Source: Rhodocyclaceae bacterium | GTDB taxonomy: Bacteria; Pseudomonadota; Gammaproteobacteria; Burkholderiales; Rhodocyclaceae | Direction of reading: 5' to 3' | Assembly (NCBI GenBank): GCA_008080565.1 | Contig: VIKE01000008.1 | Coordinates: 1-64,000 of the forward strand | DNA length: 64,000 nucleotides | Shown: positions 39,692 through 48,517 of the stretch, piece by piece | Layout of the letters: every line of letters begins with the position of its first letter | Numbering within the stretch: position 1 is the first letter of the stretch | Translations under genes and position numbers: made by a program | Notes under the pieces: generated by a model | Database searches by the model: none | What the model was told of the DNA's origin: nothing | What the model saw: the letters and a program-made list of their open reading frames with translations, nothing else

Positions 39692-40906
39692 ATGGCGAGT
39701 TGTACGCTTGAGACTCAGGCTGCGCAAAGCGCAGACGCAAATCTTGCTGCCCGGCTGCTACGCAGCCTTTTCCCTCCTTCCGCCCTGCTCTTGCCGGCTT
39801 TAGCCAGCGCTGAGTACAAGTTTAATTTCCCCGAGCCGGTCACGCCCATCGCCCGGGAAACGCTGCACATCCACAACGAGTTCATGCTGATCATCACCAT
39901 TCTGTTCGTGGTGGTGTTCGCCATCATGATCTACTCGATGATCAAGCACAGGAAGAGCAGCGGCCACGCACCGGCCAAGTTCACCGGGCCGACTGGCGCC
40001 CTGCAATGGTTCTGGGCATTGATCCCGTTCGCCATCCTGCTTTTCATCGACTTCGTGCTGATGGGCATCCCGGCGGTGCAGGCCATCATCAACATGGAAG
40101 ATACCCAGACCAAGGCCGACATGGTGCTCAAGGTCACCGGCATGCAGTGGAAGTGGCAGTACGAGTACCCGGAATCCGGCGTCAAATTCATCAGCACGTT
40201 GGCCACACCGCGCGACCAGATCGCCAATGCCGAGGCCAAGGGCGAAAACTACCTGCTCGAAGTCGACAAGCCGGTGGTGCTGCCGGTCGGCAAGAAGGTG
40301 CGCATCCTGCTCACGTCGACCGACGTCATCCATACTTGGTGGGTTCCGCAATTCGGCGTCAAGCGCGATGCCATTCCCGGCTTCCTGCGCGAAACCTGGG
40401 TGCTGATCGAAAAGCCCGGCATCTATCGCGGCCAGTGCGCCGAACTGTGCGGCAAGGATCACGGCTTCATGCCGGTGGTTGTCCATGCCGTACCGGAGCC
40501 TGAATATCTCGCCTGGGTCGAAGCGCAAAAAGCCGAGGCCAAGGCCGCAGCGGGCGGAGCTGACCGGACCTGGAGCAAGGACGAACTGGTCGCCGAAGGC
40601 AAAGCGGTCTATGAAAAGGTTTGCGCCGCCTGCCACCAGCCGGATGGCAAGGGTTTGCCCCCAGCCTTCCCGGCGCTGGCCGGCAGCAAGATCGTCAGCG
40701 GGCCGTTGCTCGACATGAACGGCAAGGTGATCAAGGACAGCCATGTTGACCGGGTGCTGCACGGCAAGGCCGGCACAGCCATGCAGGCCTTCAGCGCCAG
40801 CCTGTCCGATGTCGAGCTGGCAGCAGTCATCACCTACGAACGCAACAGTTTCGGCAACCAGACGGGCGACATGATCCAGCCAGCCCAGATCAAGTCACTG
40901 CGCTAG
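39692..40906 (+). CDS. coxB: Cytochrome c oxidase subunit II with C-terminal cytochrome c domain
   Basis: 404 residues. After a long and odd N-terminus (see findings) and a signal-like core ending ALASA, there are two membrane helices, the CuA domain (HTWWVPQFGVKRDAIPGF and CAELCGKDHGFM), and a heme c domain with CAACH. The fused cytochrome c makes this a caa3-like subunit. A good ribosome site (GGGAGG) precedes ATG 39692. coxA follows after 9 bases. Confidence 0.94.
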   Translation: MASCTLETQAAQSADANLAARLLRSLFPPSALLLPALASAEYKFNFPEPVTPIARETLHIHNEFMLIITILFVVVFAIMIYSMIKHRKSSGHAPAKFTGPTGALQWFWALIPFAILLFIDFVLMGIPAVQAIINMEDTQTKADMVLKVTGMQWKWQYEYPESGVKFISTLATPRDQIANAEAKGENYLLEVDKPVVLPVGKKVRILLTSTDVIHTWWVPQFGVKRDAIPGFLRETWVLIEKPGIYRGQCAELCGKDHGFMPVVVHAVPEPEYLAWVEAQKAEAKAAAGGADRTWSKDELVAEGKAVYEKVCAACHQPDGKGLPPAFPALAGSKIVSGPLLDMNGKVIKDSHVDRVLHGKAGTAMQAFSASLSDVELAAVITYERNSFGNQTGDMIQPAQIKSLR

Positions 40907-40915
40907 GAGACAGCG

Positions 40916-42508
40916 ATGAGCACAGCCACCCACGCCGCCGAGCACCCGGCAGAACATTACCCCGGCGGCCTGATGCGCTGGCTGACGACGACGAATCACA
41001 AGGACATCGGCACGATGTACTTGACTTTCTCGCTGATCATGTTCTTCGTCGGCGGCCTGATGATCCTCGCTGTCCGGGCCGAACTATTCCAGCCCGGCCT
41101 GCAGCTCATGAAGCCTGAGTTCTTCAACCAGCTCATCGGCGTGCATGCGCTGGTGATGATCTTTGCGGCGCTGATGCCGGCCGCCACCGGCTTCGCCAAC
41201 TGGATGCTGCCGCTTATGATCGGCGCGCCCGACATGGCGCTACCCCGTCTCAACAATTGGGGTTTCTGGCTGCTGCCGCCGGCCGCCATCCTGCTCACCC
41301 TGCCCTTCACGCTGGCCCTGTTCGGCATCGGCGACGGCGCCATCGCCACCGGCTGGACCTTCTACGCGCCGCTGTCGGTGCAGGGCGGCATGGGCGTCGA
41401 TTTCGCCATCCTGGCCGTGCATATCCTTGGTATTTCATCGATCATGGGCTCGATCAACATCATCGTCACCATCTTCAACATGCGGGCGCCGGGCATGACC
41501 ATGATGAAGCTGCCGCTCTTCGCCTGGGGCTGGCTGATCACCGCCTTTCTGCTGATCGCCACGCTGCCGGTATTGGCCGGCGCGGTGACCATGCTGCTCA
41601 CCGACCGCCATTTCGGCACGCATTTCTTCGATGCGGCGGGCGGCGGCGACCCCATCCTCTTCCAGCACCTGTTCTGGTTCTTCGGCCATCCCGAGGTGTA
41701 TATCCTGCTGCTGCCGGTGTGGGGGCTGATGCCGCATGTGCTGGCCACCTTCTCGCGCAAGCCGACCTACGGCTACACGGCGCAGGTCTACAGCTTCATC
41801 GCCATCGGGCTGCTCTCGGTCGTGGTCTGGGCCCACCACTTCTTTACGGCCGGTATGCCGGTACCGGCACTGGTTTATTTCATGTTCAGCACCATGGCCA
41901 TTTCGCTGCCGCTGGCCGTCCTGTTCTTCTGCTGGATCGCCACCATGTGGAAGGGTGCGATGACTTTCGAGACGCCGATGCTGTTTGCCGTCGGCTTCAT
42001 CGTGCTGTTCGGCATCGCCGGGCTGACCGGGCTGATTCTGGCCGACGTCGCGGCCGATGCCCAGTACCACCACAGCTATTTCGTCGTCGCCCACTTCCAT
42101 TACGCGCTGTTCGCCGGCGGCATCATGGGTGTGATGACCGGCGTTTATTACTGGCTGCCGAAATGGACCGGCCACATGTACAGCGAAAAGCTCGGCAAGC
42201 TGCATTTCTGGTTGACCGTCTTTTCTTTCAATCTGACCTTCCTGCCACAGTTCTTCCTCGGTCTGGCCGGCATGCCGCGACGCATTCCCGACTATGCGCT
42301 GCAGTTTGCCGAATTCAATGCCATCTCGACCATTGGTGCCTTTGTCCTCGGCATCAGCCAGTTGCTCTTTGCCTGGAATATCTGGTGTTGTGTGCGCGGC
42401 GGCCCGAAGGTGGACAGCCAGGTCTGGGAAGGCGCCGAGGGGCTGGAATGGGAGCTTTCGTCGCCACCGCCCCACCATAGCTGGGAAATCCAGCCGGTGA
42501 TCAAATGA
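40916..42508 (+). CDS. coxA: Cytochrome c oxidase subunit I
   Basis: 530 residues with about 12 membrane helices. It holds heme a, heme a3 and CuB: FWFFGHPEVYILLLP carries the cross-linked His-Tyr region, followed by WAHHFF and HFHYALF for the heme ligands. Length and motifs are complete. The next small gene overlaps by 3 bases (ATGA). Confidence 0.97.
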   Translation: MSTATHAAEHPAEHYPGGLMRWLTTTNHKDIGTMYLTFSLIMFFVGGLMILAVRAELFQPGLQLMKPEFFNQLIGVHALVMIFAALMPAATGFANWMLPLMIGAPDMALPRLNNWGFWLLPPAAILLTLPFTLALFGIGDGAIATGWTFYAPLSVQGGMGVDFAILAVHILGISSIMGSINIIVTIFNMRAPGMTMMKLPLFAWGWLITAFLLIATLPVLAGAVTMLLTDRHFGTHFFDAAGGGDPILFQHLFWFFGHPEVYILLLPVWGLMPHVLATFSRKPTYGYTAQVYSFIAIGLLSVVVWAHHFFTAGMPVPALVYFMFSTMAISLPLAVLFFCWIATMWKGAMTFETPMLFAVGFIVLFGIAGLTGLILADVAADAQYHHSYFVVAHFHYALFAGGIMGVMTGVYYWLPKWTGHMYSEKLGKLHFWLTVFSFNLTFLPQFFLGLAGMPRRIPDYALQFAEFNAISTIGAFVLGISQLLFAWNIWCCVRGGPKVDSQVWEGAEGLEWELSSPPPHHSWEIQPVIK

Positions 42509-42642
42509 ACGAGGCGCACATGACCCCGGCCTTCACCGATGCCGAGCTCGCCCGCCGCCGCGCCGCATCGCGCCGTCTTGGCTGGCTGCTTGGCGCCGTC
42601 GTTCTGGTCATTTACCTCATCGGCTTGTTCATCAAGCGTTAG
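42505..42642 (+). CDS. Cytochrome oxidase small assembly-type membrane peptide
   Basis: 45 residues: a short polar N-terminus (FTDAELARRRAASRRLG) and one hydrophobic helix (WLLGAVVLVIYLIGLFI) ending in Lys-Arg. Peptides of this form are found between coxA and cox11 in betaproteobacteria. ATG 42505 overlaps the coxA stop and the TAG at 42642 is 4 bases before cox11. It probably helps assembly or stability. Confidence 0.82.
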   Translation: MNEAHMTPAFTDAELARRRAASRRLGWLLGAVVLVIYLIGLFIKR

Positions 42643-42646
42643 CACC

Positions 42647-43258
42647 ATGGAACAGGCCCAACCCACCCCAGCTCGCCACAATCGCCTGATCGGCAAGCTG
42701 CTGTTGATGGTGGCCGGGGCCTTCGTTTTTGCCTTCGCACTGGTGCCGCTCTATGACGTGCTCTGCGCGGCTACCGGCTTCAATGGCAAGACAGCTGGCC
42801 AAGGGGTGATTCGCGACGGATTCGGCGTCGGCGGCCTGCAAACCGCCGCTGCCCCGGCCTCGAAGGTAGATACCGGGCGCACTGTCCGCGTCGAATTCAC
42901 CGGCACCGTGATGCCAGGCCTGCCTTGGGACATGCGGCCGCTAACGATCAGCCTCGACATCCACCCGGGCGAACTGCAGCAGGTCAGCTACCTGGTGCGC
43001 AACACATCCAACCAGACAGTGACAGGTCAGGCCGTCCCGAGCGTGACGCCCGGCCAGGCGGCGCAGCATTTCGAGAAGATCGAATGCTTCTGTTTTTCAC
43101 AACAAACGCTGGGACCGGGCGAGGCGCGCGAAATGCCGCTGGCTTTTATCGTCAAACCCGAGGTCGACCGCAATATCAGCCACATCACCCTGTCCTACGC
43201 CTTTTTCAGCATTGATGGACAACGCCAGACACTGACCCGCCCCGGGGAGGCCCGATGA
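42647..43258 (+). CDS. ctaG: Cytochrome c oxidase assembly protein CtaG/Cox11
   Basis: 203 residues: one N-terminal membrane helix (LLLMVAGAFVFAFALVPLYDVLC) and a periplasmic copper domain with CFCFSQQTL, the conserved Cys pair that passes copper to CuB. ATG 42647 gives the family start. It overlaps coxC by 4 bases. Confidence 0.94.
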   Translation: MEQAQPTPARHNRLIGKLLLMVAGAFVFAFALVPLYDVLCAATGFNGKTAGQGVIRDGFGVGGLQTAAAPASKVDTGRTVRVEFTGTVMPGLPWDMRPLTISLDIHPGELQQVSYLVRNTSNQTVTGQAVPSVTPGQAAQHFEKIECFCFSQQTLGPGEAREMPLAFIVKPEVDRNISHITLSYAFFSIDGQRQTLTRPGEAR

Positions 43259-44127
43259 AAACCAGTCCAGCTCACGCCGTACACGCGGAACACTATTTCG
43301 TTCCGCAGCCCAGCCTGTACCCGGTCATCCTCTCGGCCGGCATGTTCCTGCTCGCCTTTGGCTTCATCCAGCTGATCAACAACTTCGGCCCTGGCAAGTG
43401 GGTCATGCTCGGCGGCACAGCCGTCATCCTCTATGTTCTGTTCGGCTGGTTCGGCAAGGTCATCGGTGAATCGCAGAGCGGCGCCTACCGCGACTGGGAG
43501 GACCGTTCATTCCGCTACGGCATGATCTGGTTCATCGCTACCGAGGTGATGTTCTTCGCCGCCTTCTTCGGCGCGCTGTTCTACGTGCGGGTGATTTCAG
43601 TGCCGACCCTGGGTGGCATGGAAGGCGCCCACGGCTTCAGCCTGTGGCCGGAATTCGCCGGCACCTGGCCAACCAGCGGGCCGAAAGGTACCACCTTCAC
43701 GCCGATGGGCGCATGGGGCATTCCGGCACTCAATACCGCCCTGCTGCTCAGTTCCGGGGCCACTGTCACCTGGGCGCACTGGGGGCTGTTGCGCAACAAG
43801 CGTAGCCACCTGGTGCTCGGTTTAGCCGCGACGGTCTTGCTCGGCAGCGTTTTCCTCGGCTTTCAGGCCTACGAATATCACCACGCCTATACCGAACTCG
43901 GCCTGACCATGGGGGCCGGCGCCTATGGGGCGACTTTCTTCATGCTGACCGGCTTTCATGGCTTTCACGTCACGCTCGGCACCATCATGCTCGCCGTCAT
44001 CCTGCTGCGCAGCCTGAGCGGCCATTTCAGCGCCGAGCGCCATTTCGCCTTCGAAGCAGTCGCCTGGTACTGGCACTTCGTCGACGTGGTCTGGCTGATC
44101 CTCTTCGTCTTCGTTTACTGGGTGTAG
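43255..44127 (+). CDS. coxC: Cytochrome c oxidase subunit III
   Basis: 290 residues with seven membrane helices; FRYGMIWFIATEVMFFAAFF and FHGFHVTLGTIML are typical, and it ends in WHFVDVVWLILFVFVYW. It stabilises the proton path of subunit I. The 3' end overlaps the convergent DUF2909 gene by 13 bases. Confidence 0.96.
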   Translation: MKTSPAHAVHAEHYFVPQPSLYPVILSAGMFLLAFGFIQLINNFGPGKWVMLGGTAVILYVLFGWFGKVIGESQSGAYRDWEDRSFRYGMIWFIATEVMFFAAFFGALFYVRVISVPTLGGMEGAHGFSLWPEFAGTWPTSGPKGTTFTPMGAWGIPALNTALLLSSGATVTWAHWGLLRNKRSHLVLGLAATVLLGSVFLGFQAYEYHHAYTELGLTMGAGAYGATFFMLTGFHGFHVTLGTIMLAVILLRSLSGHFSAERHFAFEAVAWYWHFVDVVWLILFVFVYWV

Positions 44128-44315
44128 CCGGGTATGAGACCAAACCTGAACCCGGCCAGCAGCATCAGGAAGAGCGCGATGGACAGCCCGATGCGCAGGG
44201 TCAGCGCCCGCACCGTCCGCTCGCCGGCCCCTCGGTCGCGGTAGAGATAGAAGAGCCCGGAGAACAGGCTGCCGACGATGGCCAACAACAGCAAAACAAC
44301 CAGCAGCTTGAGCAT
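44115..44315 (-). CDS. DUF2909 twin-transmembrane protein
   Basis: 66 residues: two hydrophobic helices (MLKLLVVLLLLAIVGSLFSG and LRIGLSIALFLMLLAGFRFG) joined by a charged loop LYRDRGAGERTV. DUF2909 proteins sit beside cytochrome oxidase genes in this class, on the opposite strand as here. Its start ATG shares bases with an ATG of the divergent SURF1 frame. Role unknown, probably oxidase-related. Confidence 0.85.
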   Translation of the reverse strand: MLKLLVVLLLLAIVGSLFSGLFYLYRDRGAGERTVRALTLRIGLSIALFLMLLAGFRFGLIPGYTQ

Positions 44316-44340
44316 GGACGACGCCTCCGCAGGAATTTCC

Positions 44341-45081
44341 GTGGCCCAGTATGCGCGCCGGCCGGGCAGAGCGGCAAGGGCCAGCCGCAAGCAGGCGGCG
44401 ATCCTTGGCGGCCTGCTCCTCGCCTTCCTGTTGCCGGTCTTCATTTCGCTCGGCCTCTGGCAATGGCGCAAGTCCGAGACCAAAACCGCGCTGCAGATCG
44501 AACTCGACACCCGCAGCCACGATGCCGCCATCGCCATGCCAACCACGCTGGCCGATGTTGATTCCCTGCGCCATCACCGGGTCATCCTGCACGGTACCTA
44601 CGACGCGGCCCGCCAGGTGCTGATCGACAACCGCCTGCATCAGGAACAGGCCGGCTACCACGTCATCACGCCCCTGCAATTGGCCGGATCGAACATGCAT
44701 GTGCTGGTCAATCGCGGCTGGCTGGCCGCCCCGGCCGATCATCAGCAGCAACCGGTGGCCGAAGTACCGGCCGGTGAAATCGAACTGAGCGGCATTGCCG
44801 TACTGCCCACCCAGCGCTTTTTCAACCTGGCGCCGCAGCCGACCAGCGGCTGGGCACCGGTCTGGCAGAACCTCGACATCGAACGCTTCCGCTCGGCCGT
44901 GCCCTACCCCCTGCAAGGCCTGGTCATTCAGCTCGACCCAACGGCACCGGGCGGCTTTGTGCGCGAATGGCCGCGGCCGGATGAACGGGCCGACCGCCAC
45001 CGCAGCTACGCCCTGCAATGGTTCGGTTTCGCCACCGCCAGCGTCGGCATCTGGGCCTATTTCCTGATCCGCCGGCCATGA
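44341..45081 (+). CDS. SURF1 family oxidase assembly protein
   Basis: About 246 residues: membrane helices near each end (GGLLLAFLLPVFISLGLWQW and FATASVGIWAYFLI) with a periplasmic domain between (VLVNRGWLA, WQNLDIER). SURF1 helps insert heme a into subunit I. I prefer GTG 44341, with AGGAA 7 bases before it; ATG 44314 in the same frame is possible but lacks a ribosome site and overlaps the start of the DUF2909 gene. Confidence 0.88.
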   Translation: MAQYARRPGRAARASRKQAAILGGLLLAFLLPVFISLGLWQWRKSETKTALQIELDTRSHDAAIAMPTTLADVDSLRHHRVILHGTYDAARQVLIDNRLHQEQAGYHVITPLQLAGSNMHVLVNRGWLAAPADHQQQPVAEVPAGEIELSGIAVLPTQRFFNLAPQPTSGWAPVWQNLDIERFRSAVPYPLQGLVIQLDPTAPGGFVREWPRPDERADRHRSYALQWFGFATASVGIWAYFLIRRP

Positions 45082-45638
45082 ACAGCATCGCAATCCGTCC
45101 GCTCCCCAACCAACGCCAGGGCCGGCTGATGCTGGCGCTGATCGTCGGCCTGCTCGCCTTGCCCTTCATCATCGGGGCCGGCCTTTACTTCGGCGGCTGG
45201 CATCCGTCCCGGATTGGGCACCACGGGCACCTGGTCAATCCTCCCCGACCACTGCCAGAGCAAATGCTACGGTCAACCGGAAAAAATGCCGAAAAATGGA
45301 AACTCGTGCTCCAGGTCCGCGGCCCCTGCGCCGCCGACTGCACGAGCCGTCTCGACGAAATGCGCCGCATCCACGTCGCCCTCTACAAAAACATGGGCCG
45401 CCTGAGCCGCGCCGTGCTCACCGACCAGCCGGACGATCCAGCCCTGCTCGCCCTGCACGCCAACCAACCCGACCTGATGGTGCTGACCGTCCCGCCCGGC
45501 GCATTGACTGAAGTCACCGACCCCGTGTTGCTGGTCGATCCACAGGGCCTCGTGATCATGACCTACCCCCCCGACGCCAGTCCGCAAGGCATGCGCGCCG
45601 ACCTCGACCGCCTGCTCAAATACGCCTGGACCGGCTAG
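45078..45638 (+). CDS. Membrane-anchored CxxxC protein of the oxidase operon
   Basis: 186 residues: one N-terminal membrane helix (LMLALIVGLLALPFIIGAG) and a soluble domain with GPCAADCTSRLDEMRRIHVA, a CxxxC pair set as in SCO or thioredoxin folds, then LLVDPQGLVIMTYPPD. Proteins of this type lie between SURF1 and heme synthase genes in betaproteobacteria. A redox or copper role is likely but inferred. ATG 45078 overlaps the SURF1 stop. Confidence 0.78.
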   Translation: MNSIAIRPLPNQRQGRLMLALIVGLLALPFIIGAGLYFGGWHPSRIGHHGHLVNPPRPLPEQMLRSTGKNAEKWKLVLQVRGPCAADCTSRLDEMRRIHVALYKNMGRLSRAVLTDQPDDPALLALHANQPDLMVLTVPPGALTEVTDPVLLVDPQGLVIMTYPPDASPQGMRADLDRLLKYAWTG

Positions 45639-45648
45639 GAGAACCGCC

Positions 45649-46539
45649 ATGCACACCGCGACAGCCCCCACCCTGAGCCTCAGCCAACGCCTGGCCGCCT
45701 TCAGCCACCTGTGCAAGCCACGCGTCAACAGCCTGATCGTATTCACGACGATGATCGGCATGTGCCTGGCGACGCCGGAGTTCCCACCGCTGTTGCGCTT
45801 CACGGTCGCCTCGCTCGGCATCGCGCTGGTTTCCTTCGCCGCCGCCGCGCTGAACTGCCTGGTCGAACGCACCGTCGACGCCAAGATGGCCCGCACCAGC
45901 TGGCGCGCCACGGCCCGCGGCGACATCTCGCCGCTCGAAACGATCACGCTGGCCACCGCTCTCGGCGCCACCGGCCTGTGGCTGCTTCACACCTACATCA
46001 ACGACCTGACCATGTGGCTGACGCTGGCCACCTTCGTCGGCTACACCGTCATCTACACCCTGATCCTCAAGCCGGCGACGCCGATGAACATCGTCATCGG
46101 CGGTGCCTCTGGCGCCATGCCGCCACTGCTCGGCTGGACGGCGATGACCGGCCATGTCTCGGCCGAACCGCTGGTCCTCTTCCTGATCATCTTCCTGTGG
46201 ACCCCGCCGCACTTCTGGGCGCTGGCCTGCTACCGGCGCGACGACTACGCCCGCTCCGGCCTGCCCATGCTGCCGGTCACCCACGGCATCGCCTTCACCT
46301 GCCAGCACATCCTCTGGTACACCGTGATGCTCGCCGCCGCCAGCCTGATCCCGGTCTCGCTCGGCATGAGCGGCACGTTCTACCTGATTGCCATCAGCCT
46401 GCTCGACCTCGTCTTCCTCGGCTACGCCATCGCCCTCTGCCGCAACTACAGCGACGCCCTGGCCCGCCGCGCCTTCCGCTACTCCATCCTCTACCTGACC
46501 CTGCTCTTTGCCGCTCTGTTCATCGACCGCCTGTTTTGA
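45649..46539 (+). CDS. ctaB: Protoheme IX farnesyltransferase (heme O synthase)
   Basis: 296 residues, UbiA-like prenyltransferase with about eight membrane helices. The first Asp-rich motif is in NCLVERTVDAKMARTSWR, the second in YRRDDYARSGLPMLP. It makes heme O, the substrate of CtaA downstream. A ribosome site (AGGAGA) precedes the ATG. Confidence 0.95.
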   Translation: MHTATAPTLSLSQRLAAFSHLCKPRVNSLIVFTTMIGMCLATPEFPPLLRFTVASLGIALVSFAAAALNCLVERTVDAKMARTSWRATARGDISPLETITLATALGATGLWLLHTYINDLTMWLTLATFVGYTVIYTLILKPATPMNIVIGGASGAMPPLLGWTAMTGHVSAEPLVLFLIIFLWTPPHFWALACYRRDDYARSGLPMLPVTHGIAFTCQHILWYTVMLAAASLIPVSLGMSGTFYLIAISLLDLVFLGYAIALCRNYSDALARRAFRYSILYLTLLFAALFIDRLF

Positions 46540-46560
46540 TCTGCTTGTTCTGATCTGCCG

Positions 46561-47610
46561 ATGCGCCTCTACCGTCGCCTGCTACTCGTCGCTACGCTGC
46601 TCGCCTTCGCCGTCATCGCCCTCGGCGCCTACGTCCGCCTGTCCGACGCCGGCCTCGGTTGCCCCGACTGGCCGGGCTGCTACGGGCACTGGCTGGGCAT
46701 ACCAGATGCTCCCCATGAACAACATGCTGCCGCGCAAGCCTATCCAGACCGTCCGCTCGACACTGGCAAGGCGTGGAAGGAAATGCTCCACCGCTATCTG
46801 GCCGGCACACTGGGCCTGCTCATCCTGGCGCTGAGCATCCTCGCCTGGCGCAAGGAATCCCGCAGCCTCCAGTCGCCAACGATGCCGACCGCACTGCTCG
46901 GCATTGTTGGCCTGCAGGCAGCTCTCGGCATGTGGACCGTCACGCTATTGCTCAAGCCGGTCATCGTCACCCTGCACCTAATCGGTGGCATGACGACACT
47001 CTCCATCCTCGTCGGCATGAGCGTTGCCGGACGCAAGGCAACGCCGGATAACGCCATTGGTCCCCGCACCCGCCGGCTCGCTTTTGCAGCACTGCTGGCA
47101 ATCGTCATCCAGATCGCCCTCGGCGGCTGGGTCAGTAGCAACTACGCCGCCCTCGCCTGCCCGGATTTCCCGACCTGTCAGGGTCAATGGCAGCCCGAAA
47201 TGGATTTCACCCACGCCTTCAGCCTGCACCGCGAATTGGGCGAAACAAGCGATGGCCAGTTACTGCCGTACGCCGCACTGACAGCGATTCACTGGAGCCA
47301 CCGTCTGGGAGCTGTTTTAGTTACCCTGATGGCGGGCCTGCTGGCACTTGCCCTGTTCAAAACCGGCAAGAGAAATTGGCAATTATGGGGTGGCTTGCTG
47401 GCGTTTCTGTTGCTGGCGCAACTCAGTTTGGGCATCGCCAACGTGCTGCTCGGCCTGCCACTGGTCATCGCCGTCGCCCACAATCTCGGCGCCGCCCTCC
47501 TGCTGACGGCGACGCTCGCCATCAATCTCCGTATGTATGGCCTGAACCATGAAAACCACGTGACATCACCAGTCCGCAGCGCTTCAGAAGCACTCGACGC
47601 CACTGGCTGA
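46561..47610 (+). CDS. ctaA: Heme A synthase
   Basis: 349 residues, Cox15/CtaA family, eight membrane helices. GAYVRLSDAGLGCPDWPGCYG opens the protein, and His ligands occur in LHLIGG, HWSHRLGA and AHNLGAALL. It oxidises heme O to heme A for the oxidase. Last gene of the oxidase locus; a strong terminator follows. Confidence 0.95.
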   Translation: MRLYRRLLLVATLLAFAVIALGAYVRLSDAGLGCPDWPGCYGHWLGIPDAPHEQHAAAQAYPDRPLDTGKAWKEMLHRYLAGTLGLLILALSILAWRKESRSLQSPTMPTALLGIVGLQAALGMWTVTLLLKPVIVTLHLIGGMTTLSILVGMSVAGRKATPDNAIGPRTRRLAFAALLAIVIQIALGGWVSSNYAALACPDFPTCQGQWQPEMDFTHAFSLHRELGETSDGQLLPYAALTAIHWSHRLGAVLVTLMAGLLALALFKTGKRNWQLWGGLLAFLLLAQLSLGIANVLLGLPLVIAVAHNLGAALLLTATLAINLRMYGLNHENHVTSPVRSASEALDATG

Positions 47611-47630
47611 AGACCAGTAAAGCCTTGCGC

Positions 47631-47672
47631 CACAAACGACAAAGCCCGGAAAACCGGGCTTTGTCGTTTGTG
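47631..47672. terminator. Long perfect hairpin terminator after ctaA
   Basis: A 19-base perfect stem (47631-47649 with 47654-47672, CACAAACGACAAAGCCCGG and its complement) with an AAAA loop. It follows ctaA and, on the other strand, the guaA tip, so it probably ended both genes before the island entered. Confidence 0.88.
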
Positions 47673-47680
47673 CAAAAACC

Positions 47681-47703
47681 TTACATCATTCCCACTCGAT
47701 TAT
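47681..47703. other. Probable attachment site: 3' tip of guaA
   Basis: On the minus strand the bases read ATCGAGTGGGAATGA (47700-47686), which is Ile-Glu-Trp-Glu-stop, the usual end of GMP synthase. No more of guaA is present; the DNA to the right is unrelated. The 3' end of guaA is a known integration hotspot for genomic islands. This is therefore read as one att copy, with guaA itself expected at the far end of the island, beyond the window. A tyrosine recombinase gene lies at 50721. Confidence 0.65.
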
Positions 47704-48027
47704 TCATTGAACCGCCACACGCTTGTGTTCCTAGGGTTGTAGCGATCCATGAAATCCTTCATACCGTCAGAGATACCGTCAAAACCAATGGGCTCAATTG
47801 ACACGATATGACACGACCTGATGTTGAAGCCTCCAACATTGAAGATGAGTCACGCGCATCAAACTAGCCCATACACCAAATAATGCCATAGATTCTCTCG
47901 ACATCTACTACGACCAGAAAGTCAGTGAGATACGGGAGACCAGCATCGGTAAGCTTGCTTCATAGGATTGATTAAGCATCCTGCAGCACGTAACCGATGT
48001 AGCAGAGGACGTATCAGAATTCGAGGG
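47704..48027. other. Left end of the island without a convincing gene
   Basis: AT-richer than the flanking chromosome. The only notable reading frame is on the minus strand, ending at 47700-47702, with C-terminus FMDRYNPRNTSVWRFNE; from a GTG it would encode 34 residues, and it stays open a little further upstream before a stop. It may be a fragment of a larger gene. No promoter or repeat stands out. Confidence 0.4.
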
Positions 48028-48195
48028 TCAGTTCTCCAAGGCTAAACGCGCAAGCTTCTCAAGTACACTCATTTTCGAATTGTCTCCCCCAAGCACACCA
48101 TTGGTCATGGTGTGCAAGTACAACTGCACGAGAGGCAGATTCAGCAGACCGTCCTTGCTGGCCTCTGCGACACGAAAACCTCCTGCCGATATCAT
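48028..48195 (-). CDS. Possible small protein downstream of the ParM pair
   Basis: 55 residues from ATG 48195 (or 74 from 48252, which would overlap the preceding gene by 41 bases). It reads MISAGGFRVAEASKDGLLNL and later MSVLEKLARLALEN; no family recognised. It lies on the same strand directly after the ParM-partner gene, which is the main support. Confidence 0.35.
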   Translation of the reverse strand: MISAGGFRVAEASKDGLLNLPLVQLYLHTMTNGVLGGDNSKMSVLEKLARLALEN

Positions 48196-48211
48196 CTTGG
48201 TAACTACTTGA

Positions 48212-48517
48212 TCAACGATCGTTAATCGGTTCGCCGAACACCTCAGTGGCAAACGGCATAGCGATCGCTGGCGCCGTCGGTAACTCAGCGGCGGGGATGC
48301 TCCCAGCGGCCATCTGGAGCAGGCGCGGCGCCATGCGGCCCCCGGCGAGGCTCAACTGACCAATCACACCCTCGCGTGCGAGCAGTCGCAACCGGTTGAT
48401 CCGCTTCGTCCCTTTCTTGAAACGGATCAGGTCATCATACAGTTGCGGGTCGTCCGCCCGGTCCAACTCGAATAGCAAGCGGATGGTCTCGTACTCCGGC
48501 GTCTTCTTCTCGCTCAT
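48212..48517 (-). CDS. Small partner protein of the ParM-like ATPase
   Basis: 101 residues, charged N-terminus (MSEKKTPEYETIRLLFELDR), a basic middle with LIRFKKGTKRINRLRLLA and a Pro/Ala-rich C-terminus. The ATG shares a base with the stop of the ParM-like gene. Plasmid StbA/ParM genes are normally followed by a DNA-binding adaptor (StbB/ParR); this is the likely role, although direct similarity is not obvious. Confidence 0.65.
   Translation of the reverse strand: MSEKKTPEYETIRLLFELDRADDPQLYDDLIRFKKGTKRINRLRLLAREGVIGQLSLAGGRMAPRLLQMAAGSIPAAELPTAPAIAMPFATEVFGEPINDR

Noticed and set aside
41257-42480. Second plus-strand frame within coxA
   Set aside because: Frame +1 of coxA; His/Arg/Ala-rich, typical shadow of a membrane protein gene.
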